From an uncultured Clostridia bacterium (lineage in GTDB: Bacteria; Bacillota; Clostridia; Christensenellales; Borkfalkiaceae), in the NCBI GenBank assembly GCA_944328495.1, contig CALVHR010000004.1, positions 35,222 to 99,221 on the forward strand: a DNA stretch of 64,000 bases, read 5' to 3'. Shown piece after piece: positions 8,078-15,342 of the stretch. How positions within the stretch are numbered: position 1 is the first letter of the stretch; the number at the start of each line of letters is the position of its first letter. Under the pieces are notes generated by a model. That model saw only the letters and a program-made list of their open reading frames with translations. It ran no database searches and was not told the origin of the DNA. The translations under genes were made by a program, and so were the position numbers.

Positions 8078-8608
8078 TTATGCCTTTTTGGGAATCAAAA
8101 GCCCGATATCGCCGCTCTGACGCAGATACACGACCCGAACATCGCCCGTGTCTGCGTCCTGAAACACATAAAAACTGTGTCCCAGAAGATCTAACTGTTC
8201 CGCCGCTTCTTCCGTCGTCATCGGCGTCAGCTCAAACGTCTTCGTCTTGACCAGTTTACTTTCTTCAGCATCCACATCGTCGCGGAAGAACAGCTGCTTC
8301 CCCAAAAAAGCATCCTTTTTGAGCTTATCTTCGATCTTTGTCTTATGTTTGTAAATCTGACGTTCGATCTTGGGAAGCACCGCATCAATATTGTCGTAAA
8401 AATTGTCGCCGCTCACTTCCGCACGGACCATATTCCCTTTATAGTAAATTGTGATCTCTGTTTTCAGATATTTGTTCTCTTGCTTCAGATACACCGAACA
8501 CACAGCATCGTCATCGAAATATTTGCTCAGCCGCGAGACTTTTTTCTCCACCACGCCGACCAACTTTTCGCTTGCCTTGCAGTTCTTTTCACTGATTTCA
8601 ATGCGCAT
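8078..8608 (-). CDS. hpf: Long-form ribosome hibernation promoting factor
   Basis: 176 residues in two domains. The N-terminal beta-alpha S30AE domain (residues 1-100) sits in the decoding centre of idle 30S subunits. After a linker, the C-terminal domain (from about KTFELTPMTTEEA to the end) makes 70S dimers into 100S particles. The start is ATG at 8608, preceded by AGGAGGG; a longer frame to 8713 lacks a ribosome site. It follows clpC by 64 bases and may share the mcsA transcript, which would place ribosome dormancy with the stress proteolysis genes. Confidence 0.93.
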   Translation of the reverse strand: MRIEISEKNCKASEKLVGVVEKKVSRLSKYFDDDAVCSVYLKQENKYLKTEITIYYKGNMVRAEVSGDNFYDNIDAVLPKIERQIYKHKTKIEDKLKKDAFLGKQLFFRDDVDAEESKLVKTKTFELTPMTTEEAAEQLDLLGHSFYVFQDADTGDVRVVYLRQSGDIGLLIPKKA

Positions 8609-8672
8609 AAACTTTTCCCTCCTGTATTTATTTCCGCAATCCGCAAAAACACGGAATGCGTGCGCTTCCTTT

Positions 8673-11174
8673 TTAATTGATCGAACGAAAAACAAATTTC
8701 CCGTCTTTCGCATCGACCATCACTTTTTTACCCGAAGTAATACGGTTCGCCAAAATCTCTTCGCTGAGCGCGTCTTCGATGCGGCGCTGGATCACGCGCT
8801 TGAGCGGCCGCGCACCGTACACCGGATCGTACCCTTCGTCCAAAAGCAATTCTTTTGCGGCTTGCGTCACGCTCACTTCGATCTCCCGCTTTTTCAATCG
8901 CTCGGTCAGCATCGATATAAACAGATCGCACACCTTCGCCGCATCTTCGCGGCTGAGTTTATGGAATATTATGATCTCATCGATACGATTCAAAAATTCG
9001 GGCTTGAACTGCGCTTTGAGTTCCTCCGTGATTTTCTCCTTCATGCGTTCGTATTCTTCGTCCGCTTCGCGCGAAGGTTCGCCGCTCGCAAAGCCCAAAC
9101 GGCGCATCTCCCCCGCTTTGCTTGCTCCGACATTTGACGTCATGATGACAATCGTGTTTTTAAAACTCACGACCCTGCCTTTGCTGTCCGTCAGCCTGCC
9201 GTCATCGAGAATCTGCAACAATATATTGAATACATCGGGATGCGCCTTTTCAATTTCATCAAACAATACCACCGAATACGGCTTGCGGCGGATCTTTTCG
9301 GTCAGCTGTCCGCCCGCATCGTCAAACCCGACATATCCCGGAGGCGCACCGATGATCTTGCTCACCGCGTGCTTCTCCATGAACTCACTCATATCCATGC
9401 GCACAAGCAAACGCTCGTCGCCGAACATCGCCGCCGCCAGCGCCTTGCAAAGTTCTGTTTTGCCCACCCCCGTAGGTCCGACAAAAATAAATGAACCGAT
9501 CGGACGATTGGGATCTTTCAGTCCCGCACGCGCGCGGCGTATCGCCTTCGCCACCGCTGAGACCGCTTCGTCCTGCCCGATCACACGTTTGTGCAACTCA
9601 TCTTCCAGCCGCAAAAGCCGCGTGCTCTCCTCTTCGGTCAATTTAACGACCGGTATGCCCGTCCAACTCGCAACGATTTTCGCAACATCCTCCGAACCAA
9701 TCGAGACATGACTTTCTCCGCGGTTCTTTTCCCAGTCCGCACGGATCTTTTCGATCTCCGCTTCCGCTTCCTTGATCCGGTTGAGCAACTGCTGCGCCAT
9801 ATTGAAATCATCCTTGCGCGCAGCCTTGTTCTTTTCGGCATTCAGCCGTTCGATCTCCGCTTCCTTTTCTTTGATGCCCGCAGGGCCGTTATAGCTGTCC
9901 AGCCGCGCACGGCTCGCCGCCTCGTCAATCAGATCGATCGCTTTATCGGGCAGAAAACGGTCGGTAATATAACGATCGGACAAGCTCGCCGCCGCCACGA
10001 TCGCGTCATCGCTGATCGCCACTTTATGATGCGCTTCGTATTTATCGCGCAAACCGCGCAAAATCTCGATCGTCTCCTCTACGCTCGGCTGCTCCACGTT
10101 CACGGGCGTAAAACGCCGTTCAAGCGCGGAATCTTTTTCAATATACTTTCTGTATTCGTCGATGGTCGTCGCTCCGATCGTCTGCAATTCGCCGCGCGCA
10201 AGCATCGGCTTTAATATGTTCGCCGCATCCATGCTGTTATCCGAACTCGAACCCGCGCCGACTATATTGTGTATCTCGTCGATAAACAAGATGACGTTGC
10301 CGTTTTTCTGCACCGCTTCAATGGTCTCTTTCAGGCGCTCTTCAAAATCTCCGCGGTATTTCGCCCCCGCCAACATCCCGGGAAGATCAAGAGAAAAAAC
10401 CGTCTTGCCAAGAAGCAGATCGGGAACTTCTCCCTTGACGATCGCCTGCGCCAATCCCTCTACAACCGCACTCTTGCCAACGCCCGGCTCTCCGATCAGA
10501 ACGGGATTGTTTTTCGTGCGGCGGGATAGCACCTGTATGATCTTGTCGATCTCTTTTTTTCTGCCGATAACGGGGTCGATCTTGCCTTCGCGCGCCTTTT
10601 GCGTAAGGTCCGTTCCGTACAAAAGATTCAAACCTCCGCTCGGCTTGGCCTGTACACCCGCCGTCTCAAACTGCTGCTTTTGGTGCTGCTGACGAAACAA
10701 AAGATTCTCATACATGCTGTCGTATTCCGGATCGGGCTCGGGATCGCCCATTTCGCTGTCCAACGTGTTCAAAATGGCGCGTACGTCCGCCCCCAACATT
10801 TTCAACAGCCGCACCGCCACCGATTCTTCATCCACAAGAATCGCAAGAAGCATGTATTCCGATCCTACGCTTGCGCCCGTACCGTCATGATTGATCGCAA
10901 ATTCACAGGCTTTGTCAAACATGTTCTTGGTGCGCGGCGTGAATCCGCCGATCTTGACACGCTTATCCAGCGTTCGCACAAAGACCGACCTGTATTTCGG
11001 TTCCTTTACCCCCGCCTCGCGCAAAATTTTACAGGCACGGCACTCGGGAACATTCAAAATCCCGAACAAAATATGCTCGCTCCCGATATAGGCGCTCCCG
11101 TAATACTTCGCCGCGTCTATGGATAATTTTATCGCTTTTTGCAGATTGATGGAAAATTTATTAAAGTCGTACAT
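8673..11174 (-). CDS. clpC: ATP-dependent Clp protease ATPase subunit ClpC
   Basis: 833-residue AAA+ unfoldase that feeds arginine-phosphorylated and adaptor-bound proteins to ClpP. Order: N-terminal Clp repeats (1-140), first AAA module with GEPGVGKS at 228-235, a middle domain with a UVR-like coiled segment (LNAEKNKAARKDDFNMAQQL), second AAA module with GPTGVGKT, then a C-terminal D2-small domain. ATG with GGAG ten bases ahead. It is 24 bases behind mcsB. No clpP lies in the window. Confidence 0.96.
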   Translation of the reverse strand: MYDFNKFSINLQKAIKLSIDAAKYYGSAYIGSEHILFGILNVPECRACKILREAGVKEPKYRSVFVRTLDKRVKIGGFTPRTKNMFDKACEFAINHDGTGASVGSEYMLLAILVDEESVAVRLLKMLGADVRAILNTLDSEMGDPEPDPEYDSMYENLLFRQQHQKQQFETAGVQAKPSGGLNLLYGTDLTQKAREGKIDPVIGRKKEIDKIIQVLSRRTKNNPVLIGEPGVGKSAVVEGLAQAIVKGEVPDLLLGKTVFSLDLPGMLAGAKYRGDFEERLKETIEAVQKNGNVILFIDEIHNIVGAGSSSDNSMDAANILKPMLARGELQTIGATTIDEYRKYIEKDSALERRFTPVNVEQPSVEETIEILRGLRDKYEAHHKVAISDDAIVAAASLSDRYITDRFLPDKAIDLIDEAASRARLDSYNGPAGIKEKEAEIERLNAEKNKAARKDDFNMAQQLLNRIKEAEAEIEKIRADWEKNRGESHVSIGSEDVAKIVASWTGIPVVKLTEEESTRLLRLEDELHKRVIGQDEAVSAVAKAIRRARAGLKDPNRPIGSFIFVGPTGVGKTELCKALAAAMFGDERLLVRMDMSEFMEKHAVSKIIGAPPGYVGFDDAGGQLTEKIRRKPYSVVLFDEIEKAHPDVFNILLQILDDGRLTDSKGRVVSFKNTIVIMTSNVGASKAGEMRRLGFASGEPSREADEEYERMKEKITEELKAQFKPEFLNRIDEIIIFHKLSREDAAKVCDLFISMLTERLKKREIEVSVTQAAKELLLDEGYDPVYGARPLKRVIQRRIEDALSEEILANRITSGKKVMVDAKDGKFVFRSIN

Positions 11175-11198
11175 CGTTCGTCTCCGTAAATTATGCCC

Positions 11199-12230
11199 TC
11201 AGCGATCGGAACGCCGCACACCGTTCAACGCCTTGCGGCATTCCCGGGCTCGATGCTCGTCACGCTCCCCCGCTGTAAGCGGTTTATCTATAAAAAGGTT
11301 AATATTTGCGGGCCGCATCGCCGCAATCAGATCGTCCAGCGCACCGAATTTATCCGTTTCCAAAAAACCCAGCGCAATGCCCAGCTTCACATCCGAAACC
11401 AATTGCAAAAATTCCGCATACGAGATCGTCTCGCACTGCGTGAGTATTCCCAACGCGCGGCAACAACTGTCTTTCGTACCCACATAATCCGCCGCAAGCA
11501 ATGCCTTGCGCGCCTGTGCCTCAAAATTCACGATTTCCAGCACCGCACGCTGCACTTCCGACAGAATATACTCTTCGCTCACACCCAGCGTTACTTCGTT
11601 GCTGATCTGATACATATATCCGTCCGCCGCGCTCCCTTCTCCGTAAACGCCCCGAACAGTGTGCCCAAGTCTGGAAATTTCACGGATCAGCCGATTCATT
11701 TTATTGATGCGCGTCAGCCCCGGCAAAAACAACATGACCGATGCCCGAAGCCCCGTTCCCAGATTGGTCGGACACGCCGTCAAATACCCCAGCTGCGCAT
11801 CAAACGCAAACCGAAGCGTTTTGGACAGCTCGTCATCGATCCCCGAAATCTTATGATATGCCAGCGGAAGATTCAGTCCGCGCATGATATATTGTTCGCG
11901 AAGATGATCTTCTTCGTTGATCATTACCGAAAATTTACCGCGCGGTCCGTCGGTTTCCTCTTCTTCATCGATAAGCGCCGCCCCGCATTGACGGTTTGCG
12001 ATCAAGTCTGCGCTGATCAGATGATCGTCGCAAAGCGATTGCGCAACGCTCTCGCTGATCTCATTCATATCGTACAAACAAAACCCGCGCAAACGGCTCG
12101 CCGCCGCAAATACCGATCGAATGATCTCGCGCGCCTGCTTTTTTTTCAACTTTGCGGGAAAAGGGTATTCGGCAAGATTGCGCGCCAGACGCACTCGCGT
12201 GGATATGACCGTGCTTTCTATGTTATTCAC
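11199..12230 (-). CDS. mcsB: Protein-arginine kinase McsB
   Basis: Phosphorylates arginine residues on misfolded proteins and on the regulator CtsR, marking them for ClpC-ClpP. 343 residues of the ATP:guanido phosphotransferase fold, with STRVRLARNL, INEEDHLR and the catalytic-loop motif CPTNLGTGLRASVM. GTG start at 12230, overlapping the last codons of mcsA and preceded by AGGAG. Order mcsA-mcsB-clpC as in Bacillus, but without ctsR. Confidence 0.95.
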   Translation of the reverse strand: MNNIESTVISTRVRLARNLAEYPFPAKLKKKQAREIIRSVFAAASRLRGFCLYDMNEISESVAQSLCDDHLISADLIANRQCGAALIDEEEETDGPRGKFSVMINEEDHLREQYIMRGLNLPLAYHKISGIDDELSKTLRFAFDAQLGYLTACPTNLGTGLRASVMLFLPGLTRINKMNRLIREISRLGHTVRGVYGEGSAADGYMYQISNEVTLGVSEEYILSEVQRAVLEIVNFEAQARKALLAADYVGTKDSCCRALGILTQCETISYAEFLQLVSDVKLGIALGFLETDKFGALDDLIAAMRPANINLFIDKPLTAGERDEHRARECRKALNGVRRSDR

Positions 12231-12720
12231 TGTCTTCTCCTCCGCTCTTCCCGCCGTAAATCATGCGGCTGATATCGCGAATGTCACGGTTGATGCGCTC
12301 CGCATCCTTCATCCTTTTTTCGCGCAGCGCGCTCTCCAGCTCACTGCGCAGACGCTTCTGTACGTCCAACAGCTCGAACTGCTTTCCGTCACCCAGCGGA
12401 TGCTTGCCTTCGTGTTCCGTCTTGCCGTGTATGCGTCGGATCGCCGGCATCAGATCTTCACGGAACGTTTCATAGCATGCCGCACAGCCTAAAAGCCCCG
12501 TGCGCGAATAATCCGCAAGCGTCGTCCCGCAAACGGGACATTTTCGTGCGTCTCCCTCTTCTGCCTGCAACAGCGAAACAAAAAACCCGGGCTCTTCGCC
12601 AAGATACGCCGCCGCTCCGCCCAGCCGTTCATAGCATCCGTCACACAGACACAGCTCCGTCCCGTCCGCGCGCTGAATCGTATGCACTCCCTCTCTCTTT
12701 TTGCAATTGGTACAAAGCAT
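12223..12720 (-). CDS. mcsA: McsB activator McsA (zinc-finger, UVR domain)
   Basis: 165 residues. Two pairs of CxxC zinc knuckles at the N-terminus (CTNCKK, CDGC) and two more (CPVC, CAAC), followed by a C-terminal UVR motif (LRSELESALREKRMKDAERI). It activates and stabilises McsB. Start ATG at 12720 behind AGAGGA; a longer in-frame ATG at 12759 sits about 20 bases after the predicted transcription start without a good ribosome site. Confidence 0.9.
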   Translation of the reverse strand: MLCTNCKKREGVHTIQRADGTELCLCDGCYERLGGAAAYLGEEPGFFVSLLQAEEGDARKCPVCGTTLADYSRTGLLGCAACYETFREDLMPAIRRIHGKTEHEGKHPLGDGKQFELLDVQKRLRSELESALREKRMKDAERINRDIRDISRMIYGGKSGGEDSE

Positions 12721-12784
12721 GTTATCCTCTTCTATAGGAATGCGCAGACCGCTCCTCATGCATCGCCTGCCGTTTCTTATTTTT

Positions 12785-12813
12785 ATTATACCATGAACAA
12801 TGCATGTTGTAAA
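12785..12813 (-). promoter_or_regulatory. Promoter of mcsA-mcsB-clpC
   Basis: TTTACA (12808-12813), 17-base spacer, TATAAT (12785-12790). No tandem GGTCAAA-type CtsR heptads are visible around it. Confidence 0.8.
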
Positions 12814-12863
12814 CCGATATTTAAAATTTCGCCGCGGTTTGCGCAGCGAAATCTTTTTTCTTT

Positions 12864-13562
12864 TCAGGTATAATCGCTTTTATCCATGCGCGCTCGGACT
12901 TTCTCGATCGCCCTTTTCTCAATACGCGATATGTAGGAACGAGAAATCCGCAAAAACACCGCTACTTCACGCTGCGGCATCGGCGCACCGCCTTTCAACC
13001 CGTACCGAAGACACAGCACCGTGTATTCACGATCATTGAGCGTTTCCTTTAATAGACGCATAAACTTTTCTTTGACAAGTTTGCTTTCCACCGTTTTGAA
13101 AACACCGTCTTCCTTTTCAAAAAGAAGATCCATCAGCGTCAGCTCGTTGCCCTCTTTGTCTACCCCGACAGGATCGGAAAGATATACCGTGTTTTTGTGC
13201 TTTTTATTGCTCCGCAACAGCATAAGTATTTCATTTTCGATGCAACGCGCCGTGTATGTAGCAAGTTGGGTCCCTCGCCCCTCCTGATACGTGTTGATCG
13301 CCTTGATCAGCCCGATGCTCCCCACCGAAATCAGGTCGTCCGTTTCCGCCGCACCGTTGTATTTCTTCACTATGTGCGCCACAAGACGCATATTGTGCCG
13401 CACAAGCATATCTTTTGCCGCCTGATCCCCCTCTCTCGCCAGCTTTAAACACCGCGCCTCCTCTTCCGGCGGCAATGGTTTCGGAAAGGACCCCTTCCCT
13501 CCGACGGCTGACGTAAAAAACAACAGCTTGCCGATCAACGCATACAGAAATTCAAAAAACAT
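12864..13562 (-). CDS. sigK: Sporulation sigma factor SigK (pro-sigma-K)
   Basis: 232-residue sigma-70 family factor for late mother-cell transcription. A hydrophobic pro-sequence of about 20 residues (MFFEFLYALIGKLLFFTSAV) suggests processing by a SpoIVFB-type protease. Region 2 contains VRHNMRLVAHIVKKYN and DDLISVGSIGLIKAI; region 4 has the helix-turn-helix QREVAVFLRISRSYISRIEK. The gene is whole, with no skin-type insertion. Start ATG at 13562 after GGGG; the upstream extension of the frame looks untranslated. Confidence 0.93.
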   Translation of the reverse strand: MFFEFLYALIGKLLFFTSAVGGKGSFPKPLPPEEEARCLKLAREGDQAAKDMLVRHNMRLVAHIVKKYNGAAETDDLISVGSIGLIKAINTYQEGRGTQLATYTARCIENEILMLLRSNKKHKNTVYLSDPVGVDKEGNELTLMDLLFEKEDGVFKTVESKLVKEKFMRLLKETLNDREYTVLCLRYGLKGGAPMPQREVAVFLRISRSYISRIEKRAIEKVRARMDKSDYT

Positions 13563-13592
13563 ACCGCTTACCCCGCTTTTTTGAGATATCAA

Positions 13593-13601
13593 TAATGTAT
13601 G
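13593..13601 (-). promoter_or_regulatory. Possible mother-cell sigma -10 element of sigK
   Basis: CATACATTA on the minus strand, 31 bases before the sigK start. It fits the -10 consensus of both sigma-E (CATACAnT) and sigma-K (CATAnnnTA). No clear ATA-type -35 was found at the right distance, so support is partial. Confidence 0.4.
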
Positions 13602-13689
13602 TTTTTTTCGGCTTGTACCATGCCGCTTTCTTGAAATTACCTGCAACCGAAACAATTGTCCCGCAAATCCTTCGACACGCCGCGAACCT

Positions 13690-13718
13690 TTGACAAACAT
13701 AAAAAAATAGAGTAAAAT
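13690..13718 (+). promoter_or_regulatory. Promoter of the Crp/Fnr gene
   Basis: TTGACA (13690-13695), 17-base spacer, TAAAAT (13713-13718), about 130 bases before the predicted start codon. The 13563-13855 intergenic region thus carries divergent promoters and no gene. Confidence 0.75.
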
Positions 13719-13855
13719 ATTGGCATATTGCAATTAAACAAAAACGTTCATCTGCGGCATGAAAAAACTATGCCGAATGATAACTCTTTTATGCAATCAT
13801 CGATCCGCCGCATTGTGCCGACAACTTGAATTCTAATTTTATCAGAGAAACGACA

Positions 13856-14506
13856 ATGAATGCAATCGAAAACTTTCCCTTTTATAAAGATTTGTCCGAT
13901 AATGAGCGAAGCGTGTACCGAAATACTGTACGCGAACGCAATTTCTCTCGCGGCGAGACGATCCACCGCGGCGACTGCGCGGGTTTGATCCTCGTATTGC
14001 GCGGAAGATTGCGCGTCTTTACCGTGTCCGAAGAAGGTAAGGAAATTACCCTGTATCGCCTTACCGCGGGTGAAACATGCCTGCTGAGCGCTTCCTGTAT
14101 GCTCTCAAATATTTCCTTTGAAGTATTCGTTACCGCAGAGACCGATTGTTCTCTCCTCTTAATGCCCGCAGCCGCATTCAAAGAACTTTCCGAAAACTCC
14201 CTCGCCGTCGCCAAATTTGCAAACGCTTTGATGGCCGAACGCTTTTCGGGCGCCATGTGGGTTTTAGACCAGGTCCTGAATAAAAAATTTGATGCGCGGC
14301 TCGCTTCCCTTCTCTTGCAAGAAAAAGAATACCGCAATTCCGATGAACTCAAAATCACACACGAACAACTTGCGGCACATCTCGGTACCGTACGCGAAGC
14401 AGTTTCTCGCATGTTGAAATATTTTGAAGAAGACGGACTTGTCTCCCTGTTCCGCGGCGGGATCCGCATCCTCGACGAACAGCGCCTGCGCGCACTCGCG
14501 CAATAA
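13856..14506 (+). CDS. Crp/Fnr-family transcriptional regulator
   Basis: 216 residues: cyclic-nucleotide-binding-type beta barrel (about 20-120, with VLRGRLRVF and YRLTAGETCLLSASCML), a dimer helix, and a C-terminal winged helix with ITHEQLAAHLGTVREAVSRML. There is no N-terminal cysteine cluster, so it is not a classic iron-sulfur FNR; several internal cysteines (near residues 38, 73 and 79) could sense redox. Start ATG 13856 behind GAGAAAC; an in-frame ATG at 13826 is possible. It probably activates the downstream trx-rhodanese genes through the palindrome at 14604-14616. Confidence 0.9.
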   Translation: MNAIENFPFYKDLSDNERSVYRNTVRERNFSRGETIHRGDCAGLILVLRGRLRVFTVSEEGKEITLYRLTAGETCLLSASCMLSNISFEVFVTAETDCSLLLMPAAAFKELSENSLAVAKFANALMAERFSGAMWVLDQVLNKKFDARLASLLLQEKEYRNSDELKITHEQLAAHLGTVREAVSRMLKYFEEDGLVSLFRGGIRILDEQRLRALAQ

Positions 14507-14553
14507 GAATCGTATAAATCCCGAGAATTCTTTTAGCGTTGGTACCCGCATCT

Positions 14554-14586
14554 AAAAAACGGCAATGCGCCGTTTTTATTTTTTTA
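14554..14586 (+). terminator. Terminator after Crp/Fnr gene
   Basis: ACGGC-AATGC-GCCGT hairpin followed by TTTTATTTTTTT. It separates the regulator from the trx promoter. Confidence 0.8.
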
Positions 14587-14603
14587 AATTTTTTTACTTT
14601 TAT

Positions 14604-14644
14604 GTAACATTGTTACGGTAAATCCCCAAAAAATGCGCTATACT
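14604..14644 (+). promoter_or_regulatory. trx promoter with Crp/Fnr-type palindrome at about -41
   Basis: -10 TATACT (14639-14644). The base positions 17 upstream read CGGTAA, a poor -35. The perfect inverted repeat GTAAC-ATT-GTTAC (14604-14616) is centred about 41 bases before the expected transcription start, the place of a class II Crp/Fnr activator site. Confidence 0.6.
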
Positions 14645-14675
14645 AAGGTCACAAAAACAACGGAGGTAGTTTACA

Positions 14676-14978
14676 ATGGTCAAAACGATCACAAAAAATA
14701 ATTTTGAAGAAGAAGTACTCAAGCACAACGGAACCGTTCTGCTCGATTTCTGGGCCGGTTGGTGCGGCCCTTGCCGCGCTATGTCGCCTGTCGTGGAAAA
14801 GCTCGCCGAAGAACATCCCGAAATCCGATTTGGAAAAGTCAATGTCGATGAAGAAAGCGAACTTGCCGCACGGTTCGGAATTTTTTCCATCCCGACTTTC
14901 GTCGTACTGGAAAACGGCAAAGTAAAAGCGCAGACCGCAGGCGCGCGCCCGAAAGAAGCTTTGGAGGCATTGCTGTGA
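14676..14978 (+). CDS. trxA: Thioredoxin
   Basis: 100 residues, classic thioredoxin fold with the redox site WCGPC at 29-33 and the cis-proline in SIPTF. Reduces protein disulfides and could pass electrons to, or take persulfide sulfur from, the rhodaneses next door. GGAGG ten bases before the ATG. No thioredoxin reductase is in the window. It overlaps the rhodanese gene by four bases (GTGA). Confidence 0.95.
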   Translation: MVKTITKNNFEEEVLKHNGTVLLDFWAGWCGPCRAMSPVVEKLAEEHPEIRFGKVNVDEESELAARFGIFSIPTFVVLENGKVKAQTAGARPKEALEALL

Positions 14979-15283
14979 GTATCCTGTCCCTGTTTAAAAA
15001 GACAAATTTCGATGAAAGCCTTCGCGAGGCCAAAAATTGCGGGGGGATCCTCTTGGATGTGCGCACCCCCGAAGAATATGCGCAGGGCCATATCCCCGGC
15101 GCTCGCAATTTCCCTCTCGATTCTCTCCCCCGCGCGACTCTTCCCGCCGGAAAATTGTTCGTCTATTGCCACAGCGGGGCAAGAAGCGCTCAGGCAGTAC
15201 GATTTCTGACCAACCAAGGCAGAGACGCCGTCAATATCGGCGGAATTATCCAATACCATGGCCCGATCGAACGCGGCCTGTAA
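14975..15283 (+). CDS. Single-domain rhodanese
   Basis: 102-residue sulfurtransferase with active loop CHSGARS (Cys65) and the typical LLDVRTPEEYAQGHIPGA substrate-side motif. GTG start overlaps the thioredoxin stop, so the two proteins are made together. It probably carries persulfide sulfur between the thioredoxin and the CoA-disulfide reductase fusion that follows 59 bases later. Confidence 0.92.
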   Translation: MSILSLFKKTNFDESLREAKNCGGILLDVRTPEEYAQGHIPGARNFPLDSLPRATLPAGKLFVYCHSGARSAQAVRFLTNQGRDAVNIGGIIQYHGPIERGL

Positions 15284-15342
15284 AAACTTATTCGCAATTT
15301 AGTATATCGTAGCACCCCAAGGTGCAAATGAGGTATTCGTTT

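Noticed and set aside
8673-11174. Long plus-strand frames across clpC
   Set aside because: Antisense shadows with low-complexity composition and no start signals; the minus-strand gene is certain.
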